The notes beneath the pieces were generated by a model. The model saw only the letters and a program-made list of their open reading frames with translations, was not told where the DNA came from and did no database searches. Both the position numbers and the translations under genes were made by a program. DNA of 64,000 nucleotides from Anaeramoeba flamelloides (lineage: Eukaryota; Metamonada; Anaeramoebidae): NCBI GenBank assembly GCA_027625915.1, contig JANTQA010000040.1, positions 1,798,001-1,862,000 on the forward strand, in the 5' to 3' direction. Of the stretch, positions 33,733 through 44,903 are shown in pieces (position 1 is the first letter of the stretch; every line of letters begins with the position of its first letter).

Positions 33733-33736
33733 TTAA

Positions 33737-34414
33737 TTGGTGGTGATTGAATAAATAATAATCCATGATTTATAACGTAAAGTGAAAAATAATTGTAACA
33801 AACTAAAAATCCTTTAATATTTTTCAATGGGGTATGAGGCTCTGCATGACTTTTCAAAGTCTTTAAAAACTCAATATTTGAAAAATTATTTTTTTTTTTT
33901 TTCGTTATTAATTATTTTTTTTTTCTTTCTCCACTAGAGAGAAATAGAAAGTTCTCGCTTAAGAATTAATCAATTAATACTCTAAATATTAATAAAATTT
34001 AAAGTGTGTGATTTATTTTGTTTTGATTATTATTTTTTCTTTTTAAATTCAATTTTGTTTCTTTTGAAATAATTTAAATATTTTGTCTTGGTATGAATAC
34101 AAAATCTGAATTAAAAAAAAAAAAATTAAAAATTAAAAAATATTTTTGAAAGTTTTGAAATTGACTAAGAATTTTTAAGTTTCTTATCTGAAATAAAACT
34201 CTCATTATAAAAGAGAAAAAAAGAGAAGAGAAGAGAAAAAAGAATAAAAAAACAAAAGAAAAAAATTAAAAATATTAGAGAAAAAAGTGAAAAAAGAAAA
34301 AAAAAATTGAAATATTATTGAAATTGTTAAAATTTACAATAATAAAAATGAAAAATCAAAGAGTGTTTTCATTTTTTTCAAATTAAGCAAGTAATAAATT
34401 TCATACTGTGATTA
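33737..34414. other. 3' flank of the giant low-complexity gene
   Basis: AT-rich, with purine-rich GAAAAAGAGAAG tracts near 34,210-34,310. No exon or repeat family is recognised. Confidence 0.35.
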
Positions 34415-37400
34415 TTAATTTTTTGTCTTGTCAACAGTATTAGAGTTTTCTTTTTCTGATTTATTTTTTTCATTTTCCATTTTGAATTCTGTTAATTGTA
34501 TTTTTAATTTATGATATTTATCAACCATCAAATTATTTTTTTTAATTAATGCATTAATTCTTTGGATTTTTTTTTTAGATTTTGCAGTGCTATTCGCGAT
34601 TTGTTTTTTCAATTTTTTAATTAAGGAATCTTTTTGAACCATTTTTTGTTTATTTTGATTGAGAGAAAGTTTGAGTTTTTTATTATCAGCCTGTGCCCTG
34701 TTCAATTGTTTTTTTAATTGGATGCTTTGATTTTTACTCTGGATGTTGGTGTTGTCATTATTCTTATTCTTGTTCTTATTCTGATTAATTTTTGGAATTG
34801 GTGTCGTTTTTTTTAATTTATTAATTTCTTTTTTCAATTTGTTAATTTCAGTTAGAGTTAACTTATTTCGATCGGTATAAACCTTTTTTAATTGTTGGAA
34901 TTTTTGTAACAAATTTTGATTTTTTTCGATCAAATTGTTTATTTTTGTATTCTTTTCCATATTTTGTTGTGTATAAATTTTGATCATGGTATTTACTGCC
35001 TTAATTTGGTTTTGTCTTAATTCGTTATCGTCACCATCACCATCAACACCAACACCAACACCAAAATTTTTATTTAAATTCAATTGTATAGAAGAATTAA
35101 CTTCTGATTGGAGTTCTTCAATTTGTTGGTTATGCTTTTCTTTTTGTTCTTTTAAGGTTTTTTTTAATTGTTCATATTTATCAATAATTTTATTTTTTTG
35201 TCTAATTAAATTATTAATTTTTGTTGTTTTTTCTTTATTCTTTAACGAAAAATTTTTTAATTTTAAATTTTTTTGGGATACAATTTTTTGATATTTCATT
35301 TTGATTTCATTAATTTGTTTATTATTAATTTTATTCACAACTGTATTAGTTGGTTTATTTTTAATCAAATTTGGTTTTTTATTGTTAATCTGGGGAATTC
35401 TCTTCTTATTATCAATCTTTGTCTTATTCTTTTTGATATTTTTAGATTTTTTTGGAACTTGATCCTGATTTGTGTCTTTCTCTTTGTTTTTTTCAATTTT
35501 GTGTACCTTTTGATCATTTAGATCTTGTTCTTTTTCATTTTCTTTTTGATCACTTTGATTACAAATTGCTTTATCCTCTTGAATAATAGATTTATTTACC
35601 TTTTCAAATTCTTTTTGTGCTTCATTAAAGAATTTAATTAATTCAATTGGGTTTATTTCTTGCTTATCTTGATTATCATTTTGGTTTATTTGGAATTTGT
35701 TTTTGAAGTCTTGTTTAAATTTGATAAAAAAATTTGCAGAGTCTTGATTGTAATTTTCAATTTGCTTTTTAATAGTATTTTCTTTTACAAGATTGTTATA
35801 TCTTGTATTTATATCATTTTTAAGATCTTTTGCTTTTTGTAATTCATTATTAACGGTAAGATATTGTTTTTCCATTTTTTTTTGATTTTCTTGGAGAATT
35901 TTAATTTCTTTTTTTAAATTTTCATTTTCAGTTTGTTCTTCTTTTTTTTGAGATTCTTCATGTTTTTTTTTTTCTTTGACAAAATTGTTATATCTTGTAT
36001 TTATAACTTCTTTCAAATTGTTTGCTTTTTGTAATTCATTATTAACGCTAAGATATTTTTCTTTCATTTTTTTTTGATCTTCTTGAAGAATTTTAATTTC
36101 TTTTTTTAAATTTTCATTTTTGTTTTGTTCTTCTTTATTAGATTCTTCATTTGTTTTTTTTTCTTTGACAAGATTGTTATATCTTGTATTTATAGCTTCT
36201 TTCAAATTGTTTGCTTTTTGTAATTCATTACTTACAGCAAGATATTTATCTTTCATTTTTTTTTGATCTTCTTGAAGAATTTTAATTTCTTTTTTTAAAT
36301 TTTCGTTTTTGTTTTGTTCTTCTTTATTAGATTCTTCATTTGTTTTTTTTTCTTTGACAAGATTATTATATCTTGTATTTATAGCTTCTTTCAGATTATT
36401 GACTTTTTGTAATTCATTATTAACGCTAAGATATTTTTTTTCCATTTTGTTTTGATCTTCTTGAAGAATTTTAATTTCTTTTTTTAAATTTTCAATTTTA
36501 TTTTGTTCTTCTTTTTTTTGAGACTCTTCATTTGTTTTTTTTTCTTTGACAAGATTGTTATATCTTGTATTTATAGCTTCTTTCAGTTTGTTTGCTTTTT
36601 GTAATTCATTATTAACAGTGAAGTATTTTTCTTTCATTTTGTTTTGATCTTCTTGAAGAATTTTAATTTCTTTTTCTAAATTTTCAATTTTATTTTGTTC
36701 TTCTTTTTTTTGAGACTCTTCATTTGTTTTTTTTTCTTTGACAAGAATATTATATCTTGTATTTATAACTTCTTTCAAATTATTTGCTTTTTGTAATTCA
36801 TTACTTACAGTGAAATATTTATTTTTCAATTTTTTTTGATTTTCTTGGAGAATTTTAATTTGTTTTTTTAAATTTTCAATTTCGATTTGTTCTTCTTTTT
36901 TAGACTGTTCATTTTTTTGGGTAATTTTTATTGTATCTTTTTTTTTATTTGATGGTATTTTTTTTTGTGTATTTGTTTTTGGGACTTTTTTATTGGGTGT
37001 GTTTGTTTTGGGTTTATTTATTTTTGGATTGTTTGTTTTTTGTGTTTTTTTTTTGGGTGTATTTATCTTTGGTATATTTTTTGGGGGTGTTTGTTTCTTT
37101 GGTTGTACAGGAAATGTGTTATTGTTGGGTTTATTTATTTTCTGAATTTTTTTTTGTGTATTATTTTTTTGTGTTTTGTTTTTAACTTTTTGATTATTTT
37201 GAGTTTCTTGTTCATTTTTTTTTTCCAATTTTTGATTGCTTTTAGTTTCTTCAATGTTCATTTTTGGTGTATTTGATTTTTCAGTTATCTTTTTTGGTGT
37301 ATTTGTTTTTGGGTTTAGGGAATTTTCGTTTTTTGGTGTGTTTGTTTTTGGTTTCTCATCCTTTGGATTTTTATTTTTATTTATCTTTTTTGGAGTATTA

Positions 37401-40333
37401 TTCTTGGGTATATTTTTTTTGGGTGTATTTTTATGAATTATTTTTTTGGGAGTGTTGTCTTTGGGTATATTTTTTTTTGGTGTTTGCTTATTTGATTTGA
37501 TTTTAGATTTATCTTCTTTTGGATTTTTTACTTCTTTATTGTTTTGAGTTTTTTGTTCATTGTTTTTTTCCAATTTTTGATTGCTTTTGGTTTTTTCAAT
37601 GTTCTTTTTTGGTGTATTTGTTTTTGTTACGTTTTTTTTGGGTATATTTGATTTGTCTTCATTTGGGTTTTTATTATTTATCTTTGTATTTGTTTCGGTT
37701 GTTTGTTGGTTGAGTTTTTTCTTATTTGGCGTGATTTTTTTGGGTGTGTTTGTTTTTTGTGTTTTTTTTTGGGTGGGTTTGTCTTTGGTGTGTTTTTTGG
37801 GAGTATTTGTTTCTTTGGGTGTAGCTGGTTTGGTTATTTGATGTTCATTTTTATTTATCTTTTTTGGAGTATTATTCTTGGATATATTTTTTTTGGGTGC
37901 TAGTTCATTGGATTTTTCAATTATCTTTTTTGGTGTTTTTGGTTTTTCATTTATCTTTTTTGGAGTATTTATTTTCGTTTTGTTATTTTTTTTGGGTGTA
38001 TTTGTTTTGGGTTTTAGGGAATTTTCGTTTTTTGGTGTGTTTGTTTTTGGTTTCTCATCCTTTGGATTTTTATTTTTATTTATCTTTTTTGGAGTATTAT
38101 TCTTGGGTATATTTTTTTTGGGTGTTTGTTTGTTTGGTTTGATTGTTGATTTATTGATATTTGGATTTTTATTAATGTTTTTTTTGGGTGTTTTATTGTT
38201 AACTTGTTTATTATTTTGAGTTTCTTGTTCATTTTTTTTTTCCAATTTTTGATTGCTTTTGGTTTTTACAATGTTTTTTTTTGGTGTGTTTGTTTTTGGT
38301 GTGTTTATTTTTGGTGTTTTTTTTTTGGGAATATTTGTTTTTGGTGTTTGTTCATTGACTTTTTGATTAGTGGGTATATTTTTTTTTGGTGTTTGTTTGT
38401 TTGGTTTGATTGTTGATTTATTGATATTTGGATTTTTATTAATGTTTTTTTTTGGTGTTTTATTGAAAACTTGTTTATTATTTTGAGTTTCTTGTTCATT
38501 TTTTTTTTCCAATTTTTGATTGCTTTTGGTTTTTACATTGTTTTTTTTTGGTGTTTGTTGGTTGACTTTTTTATTATTTGGTGTATTTTTTTTTGGTGTG
38601 TCTTTTTTGGGTGTATTTGTTTTTGGTGTTTGCTCATTCGCTTTTTGATTATTTGATTTGATTTTCAATTTATCTTCCTTTGGATTTTCATTTTTATTTA
38701 TCTTTTTTGGAGTATTATTCTTGGGTATATTTTTTTTTGGTGTTTGTTTGTTTGGTTTGATTGTTGATTTATTGATATTTGGATTTTTATTAATGTTTTT
38801 TTTGGGTGTTTTATTGTTAACTTGTTTATTATTTTGAGTTTCTTGTTCATTTTTTTTTTCCAATTTTTGATTGCTTTTGGTTTTAACAATTTCCTTTTTT
38901 GGTGTTTGTTGGTTGACTTTTTTATTATTTGGTGTGATTTTTTTGGTTGTTTGTTTATTGGGCTTGTTTGTTTTTGGTTTTAGGGAATTTTGGTTTGTTT
39001 GTGTTTTGGTATTTGATTTTGAGTTATTTTTTTTGGGTTTATTTGCATTTATCTTTTTTGGAGTATTATTCTTGGGTATATTTTTTTTTGGTGTTTGCTC
39101 ATTGGCTTTTTTATTATTTGGTTTGATTGTTGATTTATCTTCCTTTGGGTTTTCATTTTTATTTATCTTTTTTGGAGTATTATTCTTGGATATATTTTTT
39201 TTGGGTATGTGCTCATTGGATTTTTCAATTATCTTTTTCGGTGTTTTTAGTTTTTCATTTATCTTTTTTGGAGTATTTATTTTCGTTTTGTTGATTTTTT
39301 TGGGTGTATTTTTTTTGGGTTTTAGGGAATTTTCGTTTTTTGGTGTGTTTGTTTTTGGTTTCTCATCCTTTGGATTTTTATTATTTATCTTTTTTGGAGT
39401 ACTATTTTTGGGTGTATTTTTTTTGGGTTTGATTTTTGATTTGTCTTCCTTTGGATTTTGTTTTTTATTTACCTTTTTTGGAGTACTATTTTTGGGTGTA
39501 TTTTTTTTGGGTGTTTGTTGATTGGGCTTGTTTGTTTTTGGCTTTAGGGAATTTTGGTTTGTTTGTGTTTTGGTATTTGATTTTGGAGTATGTTTTTTGG
39601 GTTTAACAATGTTCTTTTTTGGTGTGTTTATTTTTGTTGTGTTTTTTTTGGGTGTTTTTTGGTTGACTTTTTTATTATTTGGTGTTTTTTGAATTTTTAT
39701 TTGTTGATCTTGTTTTTTTGTTTTTGTGGAAATTGGTTTTTTATTAGGTGTCTTTTTTACTTTTTTATCCTTTTTATTTACAGTATCTTTTTTTTGAATT
39801 ACTTTTTGATTTAAATTTTGAATTATTTCTTTTTTCCCTTTTTCTGTTTTAGATTCTTTTTTTGTATTTTTTTGAATTTTTTGGTTTTTATCCTCTCTTT
39901 CTTCTTTTTCTTCCTCATTTTTTTTTTCTTTATTTACTTTTTCTTGATCTTCTTCCTCTTTTTCTTCGTTATTTACTTTTTCTTCTTTTTCTTCCTCATT
40001 TTTTTTTTCTTTATCTACTTTTTTTTCTTTTTCTTCTTCCTCTTTTTCTTCTTCATTTTTTTTTTCTTTATTTACTTTTTCATTTTCTTGATCTTTTTTT
40101 TCTTCTTTTTCTTCCTCATTTTTTTTTTCTTTATCTACTTTTTCTTCTTTTTCTTCTTCCTCTTTTTCTTCTTTATTTCCTTTTTCATTTTCTTGATCTT
40201 TTTTTTCTTCTTCTTCTTCATTTACTTTTCCTTTTTCTTCAATTTGATCATTATTTGACGAAATTTTGATATTTTCTTCTTTTGTAAAGAAACTTTTTAA
40301 TTTTTTCAGCTCTTCTTGTGATTCTAAAGACAT
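34415..40333 (-). CDS. Giant lysine-rich protein: EK-rich head, TPKK array, six coiled-coil repeats
   Basis: One uninterrupted exon of 1,972 codons starting at ATG (MSLESQEELKKLKSFF). Residues about 1-165 are Glu/Lys-rich and acidic. Residues about 165-1170 are a very basic Lys/Pro/Thr/Asn array built from dozens of TPKK-type motifs (KNTPKKN, PKKINKN). Residues about 1180-1570 are six near-identical coiled-coil units of 62-64 residues (ENLKKEIKILQEDQ ... NELQKANNLKEAINTRYNN). Residues about 1640-1972 are further Lys-rich coiled coil. No catalytic or membrane segment is present. T/S-P-K-K motifs in histone H1-like proteins contact the AT-rich minor groove and are cyclin-dependent-kinase sites, so a chromatin or spindle role is possible; a cytoskeletal filament protein is the alternative. 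I do not recognise a named family. The unbroken frame through such repetitive DNA argues that the gene is functional. Confidence 0.8.
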   Translation of the reverse strand: MSLESQEELKKLKSFFTKEENIKISSNNDQIEEKGKVNEEEEEKKDQENEKGNKEEKEEEEKEEKVDKEKKNEEEKEEKKDQENEKVNKEKKNEEEKEEEEKEKKVDKEKKNEEEKEEKVNNEEKEEEDQEKVNKEKKNEEEKEEREDKNQKIQKNTKKESKTEKGKKEIIQNLNQKVIQKKDTVNKKDKKVKKTPNKKPISTKTKKQDQQIKIQKTPNNKKVNQKTPKKNTTKINTPKKNIVKPKKHTPKSNTKTQTNQNSLKPKTNKPNQQTPKKNTPKNSTPKKVNKKQNPKEDKSKIKPKKNTPKNSTPKKINNKNPKDEKPKTNTPKNENSLKPKKNTPKKINKTKINTPKKINEKLKTPKKIIEKSNEHIPKKNISKNNTPKKINKNENPKEDKSTIKPNNKKANEQTPKKNIPKNNTPKKINANKPKKNNSKSNTKTQTNQNSLKPKTNKPNKQTTKKITPNNKKVNQQTPKKEIVKTKSNQKLEKKNEQETQNNKQVNNKTPKKNINKNPNINKSTIKPNKQTPKKNIPKNNTPKKINKNENPKEDKLKIKSNNQKANEQTPKTNTPKKDTPKKNTPNNKKVNQQTPKKNNVKTKSNQKLEKKNEQETQNNKQVFNKTPKKNINKNPNINKSTIKPNKQTPKKNIPTNQKVNEQTPKTNIPKKKTPKINTPKTNTPKKNIVKTKSNQKLEKKNEQETQNNKQVNNKTPKKNINKNPNINKSTIKPNKQTPKKNIPKNNTPKKINKNKNPKDEKPKTNTPKNENSLKPKTNTPKKNNKTKINTPKKINEKPKTPKKIIEKSNELAPKKNISKNNTPKKINKNEHQITKPATPKETNTPKKHTKDKPTQKKTQKTNTPKKITPNKKKLNQQTTETNTKINNKNPNEDKSNIPKKNVTKTNTPKKNIEKTKSNQKLEKNNEQKTQNNKEVKNPKEDKSKIKSNKQTPKKNIPKDNTPKKIIHKNTPKKNIPKNNTPKKINKNKNPKDEKPKTNTPKNENSLNPKTNTPKKITEKSNTPKMNIEETKSNQKLEKKNEQETQNNQKVKNKTQKNNTQKKIQKINKPNNNTFPVQPKKQTPPKNIPKINTPKKKTQKTNNPKINKPKTNTPNKKVPKTNTQKKIPSNKKKDTIKITQKNEQSKKEEQIEIENLKKQIKILQENQKKLKNKYFTVSNELQKANNLKEVINTRYNILVKEKKTNEESQKKEEQNKIENLEKEIKILQEDQNKMKEKYFTVNNELQKANKLKEAINTRYNNLVKEKKTNEESQKKEEQNKIENLKKEIKILQEDQNKMEKKYLSVNNELQKVNNLKEAINTRYNNLVKEKKTNEESNKEEQNKNENLKKEIKILQEDQKKMKDKYLAVSNELQKANNLKEAINTRYNNLVKEKKTNEESNKEEQNKNENLKKEIKILQEDQKKMKEKYLSVNNELQKANNLKEVINTRYNNFVKEKKKHEESQKKEEQTENENLKKEIKILQENQKKMEKQYLTVNNELQKAKDLKNDINTRYNNLVKENTIKKQIENYNQDSANFFIKFKQDFKNKFQINQNDNQDKQEINPIELIKFFNEAQKEFEKVNKSIIQEDKAICNQSDQKENEKEQDLNDQKVHKIEKNKEKDTNQDQVPKKSKNIKKNKTKIDNKKRIPQINNKKPNLIKNKPTNTVVNKINNKQINEIKMKYQKIVSQKNLKLKNFSLKNKEKTTKINNLIRQKNKIIDKYEQLKKTLKEQKEKHNQQIEELQSEVNSSIQLNLNKNFGVGVGVDGDGDDNELRQNQIKAVNTMIKIYTQQNMEKNTKINNLIEKNQNLLQKFQQLKKVYTDRNKLTLTEINKLKKEINKLKKTTPIPKINQNKNKNKNNDNTNIQSKNQSIQLKKQLNRAQADNKKLKLSLNQNKQKMVQKDSLIKKLKKQIANSTAKSKKKIQRINALIKKNNLMVDKYHKLKIQLTEFKMENEKNKSEKENSNTVDKTKN
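35770..36905 (-). repeat. Tandem DNA repeat encoding six coiled-coil units
   Basis: Units of about 186-192 bp lie head to tail inside the giant gene. Each holds the words ATCTTCTTGAAGAATTTTAA and TTATATCTTGTATTTATA on the + strand. Neighbouring units (third to fifth) are the most alike, as expected of recent duplication or gene conversion. Confidence 0.75.
36920..39720 (-). repeat. Degenerate TPKK-coding array
   Basis: About 2.8 kb of irregular short and longer-range repeats. On the + strand it is T/G-rich with words such as TTTTTTGGTGTATTTGTTTT. Larger blocks of about 0.3-0.6 kb containing CAATTTTTGATTGCTTTTGG recur several times. This gives long misleading open frames on the opposite strand. 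Confidence 0.7.
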
Positions 40334-40618
40334 TTCTTCTAGTTTTTTAAAGTGGAATTCTTTTTTTGAACAATATTGTGAAGCTATAAAAAGATAAGAA
40401 AGTACTTTTTTTAATGAAACAGATTTTTTTTCTTGAATGGTTTCAGAGACTTTGTCAAGTTTAAGCTTTGTTTTTTATGTTAAAATATAAAGCAGAAGAA
40501 GAGATAAAATAAAATAATTAAATTTTTTGAAAAAAGCCAAGAAATTGTGTGTGGTTGTTGAATTATTTTTAAATTAACACTTTTTTTTTTCTCTTGTTCG
40601 ATGGTCTTTTAAAATTCA

Positions 40619-41270
40619 TCATAAATTAAAGAGAACCGTCTCATTTTCTTTGAAATTTTGTGGACTGCAATGTTTATTAAAAATAGTAATCCCAAATAAC
40701 AAAAGAAAAAAATATTCAAAAAAATATTCGAGTGTTAAGGCTGAAATAACACAACAACCATGGAAAATGAAAAAGAAAAAGAAATTGTATACAGAATAGT
40801 TCATTGTTGTTAAATAAAAAGTTTCAAGTGCTCGTACGATTGCTTCGAAATTACTTTTTTCATTCGATGATTCTTTGTCAACATTGATGGGTGAATTGGT
40901 AATAGTGTTTAAGAGATCTACCAAATGAGTTCCTTCATATAAAAGATTGAAATTTTCAATTTTTGTTGAATTAACATTGTTTACCTTGTTTTTTGAGGAT
41001 AATTTGAATTTTGTTTTATGTGTTGGTTTTTAAAAAAATAATAAAGTAAAAAAAAAACGAAAAAGTAACAATTAAAAACCAAAAACAATCGCAAAAAGCT
41101 AGGAAGACAAGAGCCAAGTAAAAAAAAAAAAAAAAAGAGAAAAGAGTTACCCATTCAAGATAGGTATTATCAGAAATATCCATTTGGTGATTGAAAAAAC
41201 AAACAAATGAATAAGCAAAATACTCGAGTAAAAATATGAGAAAAATGAAAAAACAATTACAATTTTGCAA
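40619..41270 (-). CDS. Putative multi-pass membrane protein, exon structure unresolved
   Basis: Two open blocks follow each other on the minus strand. The upstream block (41,270-41,016) has hydrophobic stretches around the polar loop NHQMDISDNTYLEW and no ATG except within that loop. The downstream block is open from about 41,025 to the stop at 40,619 and has a soluble part (YEGTHLVDLLNTITNSP, NFEAIVRALETFYLTTMNYS) followed by hydrophobic segments and a polar tail (PQNFKENETVLFNL). Good splice signals exist (GGGTAACTC, TTGTCTTCCTAG, TTATTTCAG, ATTGCAG), but I found no combination that keeps phase throughout. It lies just upstream of the giant gene, same strand. The family is unknown; a resemblance to the two small membrane proteins is possible but not shown. 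Confidence 0.35.
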
Positions 41271-43213
41271 TAAGATGATAAATCTTATTTTATAGGAGTT
41301 GTCCAGAACTGGTAATTTAACTGCTTCTCAACAAGAAATTCAGAATAATAATGAAAAAAATTTATTGACAAAAAATCAATGGAAAAAAATAATTTCTTAT
41401 AAAAATGGAAATAAATAATTTTTTAATCACCTTTTGGATTTGATTCTTTCAACGACAAAATCGGGACAAAATTTCCAAGGTTTGTTCAATACAATCGTTT
41501 TGGTTTTGAGAAAAATCATAATACAAGTAGATTAGGTCAGATCAAAATAGTAAACGAGAAAATGCTTGTTTTTATTATTTTTTTTTCGTTAAGGGAAAAG
41601 TAACTCTTATTAATTTTTTTATTACAAAATTAAGAGATTTCTTATTCAAACAAGAAAAGATTAAGCCTGAGAAAAAAAAACCATTTATCAAATTTAGAGA
41701 GATGAGTATATCATTTTTACAATGTACTTATTTTTTCCCAATTAAATTTTTCATCAAAAATACACTGATCATTCTGTGTTTAGGATCAAATTTGAAAAAT
41801 AAAAATTTGAAAAATAATTTAATTTTGAAGAAATCCCAGCTATAGAAATTTTTGGTGGTTTTTATACACAAACGACCTTGAACCTTTACTATTGTATAAA
41901 TATACTTGAAAAATAAATCGAATATTGAATACTTGTAGATCTAAAAAAATAAATCATGTATTTTTATTTACAAAAATCTATTAAATCTCTTGAAATTTTA
42001 AAGGTTAGGTTATTTTTTTTTTTTTCAAACATTAGGAGTATAAACAATGAACTGTTTGTATTAAAATAAACCATTTTTTGAATATCAATAATTTTGTTTC
42101 CTTAAGTTATTAGAACTTTTTTATTTCAATAAATTTTATTTAGATGGAAAAACTTTAAACAATTTAAGTAATAATAAACCCAATTGATAATTTTTATCTT
42201 TGGGTACTTACTAACATGTTGAAAGAATTAAAATTTGGTTATTAATTATTGATTAAATAAATAAATAAAAAAGTATATCTTTAGATTAAAAGTTGAATTT
42301 TACAGGTAATAAAAAGTATTTTGGGAATTTTTTTATATAATTATTTGGTTTTTTTTTCTCGTTTTATTTTTAAAGAAAAAGAATAAATTGATTTCAAACC
42401 TATCTTCGAATCAAATAATTCTATTTTTTTTCAAGTTTAAAATAATTATTCTATTTTTTTTTGAAATTAAGTAAATTTTTTATACTAGATAAATTTTAAA
42501 ACTTAGTGGTTTCATTTTTAAAGTGTATTTTTGGTAAACTTCTTTGACTAATAATAAGATTCCTTTCGTCTAACGAATTAAATATTTTTTTTACATAAAT
42601 AATTCAGAAATATATTAAATTTTGAACTTTATATATAGAGAAAAATGGATCAAATTTTTCAAAAAATAATTCATTTCTGAAAATAGCCCTCAAAGTAAGG
42701 TTTGTTCCGATAGTGATCAGATTTTTCCTTTCTTTTTCAAGTTCAATATGAGGTGTTTTTTTAATTGGATTTTTATTTAAATTTACTGAAAGATTTTTTT
42801 ATTTGTGAATCTCTTGAATTGAAAAAAAATTGTAATATTCAAGAAAAGTAAAACAAACAAGAGGGCAAGTTTAATAATAAATCCAATTATTTGTAGATTC
42901 TTTTTTTGTTTTTTTAAAAAGATCATGTGGAAAAAAAAAAAATCTTTAAAAATACAAATAATCATTCAAAAAGTTGAGACTATGTAATGTCTTTGAAAAT
43001 GGATTTATTATTCATAAAAAATCTTGTTGTTCAACTTTTTTTCAGTGGAAGTTCAGTAATAAAAAAGTCGTAATGCTCATTTCCAAAATTGTGACTCACT
43101 TTTTTTTAGTTGTTGGTTTTATTTTTTTTTTGCAATTTTTAATATATCAGGTCTTTTATATATTTAGAAGGACTTGAAAGTGAATTTCAAATCATATTTA
43201 GTTATTAATTGTA
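41271..43213. other. Gene-free AT-rich stretch
   Basis: No exon, RNA gene or repeat family shared with the rest of the window was found by eye. Confidence 0.35.
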
Positions 43214-43433
43214 AGACTAATTTCAAAAATAGGGGCAGATTTTTCATCGGAAAAAAATTAGTTTAATTGTGTTTTTTTTGAATAATAAGGTATTTTACTA
43301 ATTTTTTTAGAGATAATATCCAAAATAGATTAATAAATAAAAATGTTGTATAATCATTTTATTTTTTGAAAGATAAATGAAAAAAGAAAAAAATAATAAT
43401 AACAAAGTTTGCCCCTAATTTTGAAATTTCACT
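43214..43433. mobile_element. TA-flanked MITE, family G
   Basis: This 220-bp element has inverted arms AATTTCAAAAATAGGGGCA and TGCCCCTAATTTTGAAATT, flanked by TA (43,212-43,213 and 43,434-43,435). The core word is shared with 31,990-32,197. It is non-coding. Confidence 0.65.
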
Positions 43434-43435
43434 TA

Positions 43436-44289
43436 CTTGATTTCTAAAGGATAATTTTTTTTTACAATTTATTATTTCGGGTGAGTTACAATTTTTGAAA
43501 AAGAATTTATATATATATATATATATATATATAATGAAGTAAAAATTTCAAAACTCTTTATTATTCATATACGGGTATTGAAAACTTCTAGTTTTATTAA
43601 ATAATACTTGAAGATAGAAATTTAATCTACAGTAAATAATTGAAAGTAAATAAGGATAAACCAAAAAAAAAAAAAAAAATCGACCAGAGAGACTTATATT
43701 TTAAACAAATATTTTTTTTTCCAATATACAAAAAAAAAAAAATATTTTACTTTAAAAACTGTTGAAATTAATTTATATATATATATATATATATCTAACA
43801 AAGGATATTCCCAGAAGATTTTTTTTTTTTTTATCTGAATTTGAATGAACCTAAACAATTTATTCCCTTGAATTTCTTTCCACGTTTATTATGTATTATT
43901 ACCCTTATTATTTTTTTTTGTCCAAATTTGTTTTTTAAAATCCATTGATAAATTTTTTTATCAAAAAAAAAATTAAAACTGAAAAAACAGAGATACTGTT
44001 TCAAATGTGAAAGTAAAAGGATTAATTATTGAAGCCAAAAAAAAAAAAAAAAAAAACAACCTCCAAAGAAGCTCAAAGAAAAAGAAAATCTATGAAAATT
44101 TCCAAGCAGAATTCCAAATTATTTTGGGTTTTCAATCCACTAGATAATAAAACATAATAAAACCAAATAAGTAAATCTATCAAAAAAAAATCTATATTAT
44201 TAGAGAAGAATTGAAAAAACCGACTTTTTTACTTATATCAAAATTATAATTAAATGAATTTTAATCCGAATTGGAATAAAAAAAACATT
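43436..44289. other. Spacer with TA microsatellites and homopolymers
   Basis: TA runs near 43,509-43,533 and 43,773-43,793; A runs near 43,662-43,679 and 44,038-44,056. No coding block is seen. Confidence 0.4.
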
Positions 44290-44655
44290 TTGAAAATTCC
44301 TTTAGAAATAAAAACTTATTCTTACTCAAAAAAATTTTCAAACAAAAGTTTTTCTATGACGAATCAAAAATCAAACTAAGTAAAAAAGAAGAAATTATTT
44401 CAAATTTTACAAATAAGATCAAGAAATAAATGATTTTCTTTTAGTTTTTCTTTTTCAAATTTTTCATTTTTTTGATTTCCATTTTTTTAATTATTATGTA
44501 AATATATTAAACTAGAATATATTCCACTCTCATAATTATTAAAAGATTCATTTATTTGGTTCAAGAAATGACTTTGTGAAACAAGGCTGGATTCACTCTA
44601 GCACTCAAAATTGGAAAAATTTAGGTACTCGCTTAAAATATATTCAAAAAAAAAT
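44290..44655. repeat. Family F copy, inverted and partial
   Basis: Reverse complement of the middle of the family F copy at 49.1-49.7 kb, for example AAGATCAAGAAATAAATGAT and CTAGCACTCAAAATTGG. It lies 250 bp downstream of the polythreonine gene. Confidence 0.5.
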
Positions 44656-44903
44656 AAAAATGTTTAGTAGTTTGGTTTTTTTCAAACAAAATAATAGGAG
44701 TTTTGAAAAAATGAGAAAATTATTATTAATAAAATAATGGGTATATGATGGATATGAAGAGATAGATAGAGAAACGATTGTTAAGCTGACATAAAAAATA
44801 AAATCGAAAAAAAAAAATTCTTAAAATGATTAAAAAAGAAAAAATATCATAAAAAAAAAAAAAGACTATAAAATGGTTTTGAAAAAAAGATGAAAAAAAA
44901 TTA

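Noticed and set aside
36900-40270. Several long + strand reading frames rich in Phe, Leu, Val and Cys
   Set aside because: They are the complement of the lysine-rich array and have its periodicity; the minus frame has an ATG start, sensible domains and no stops over 5.9 kb.
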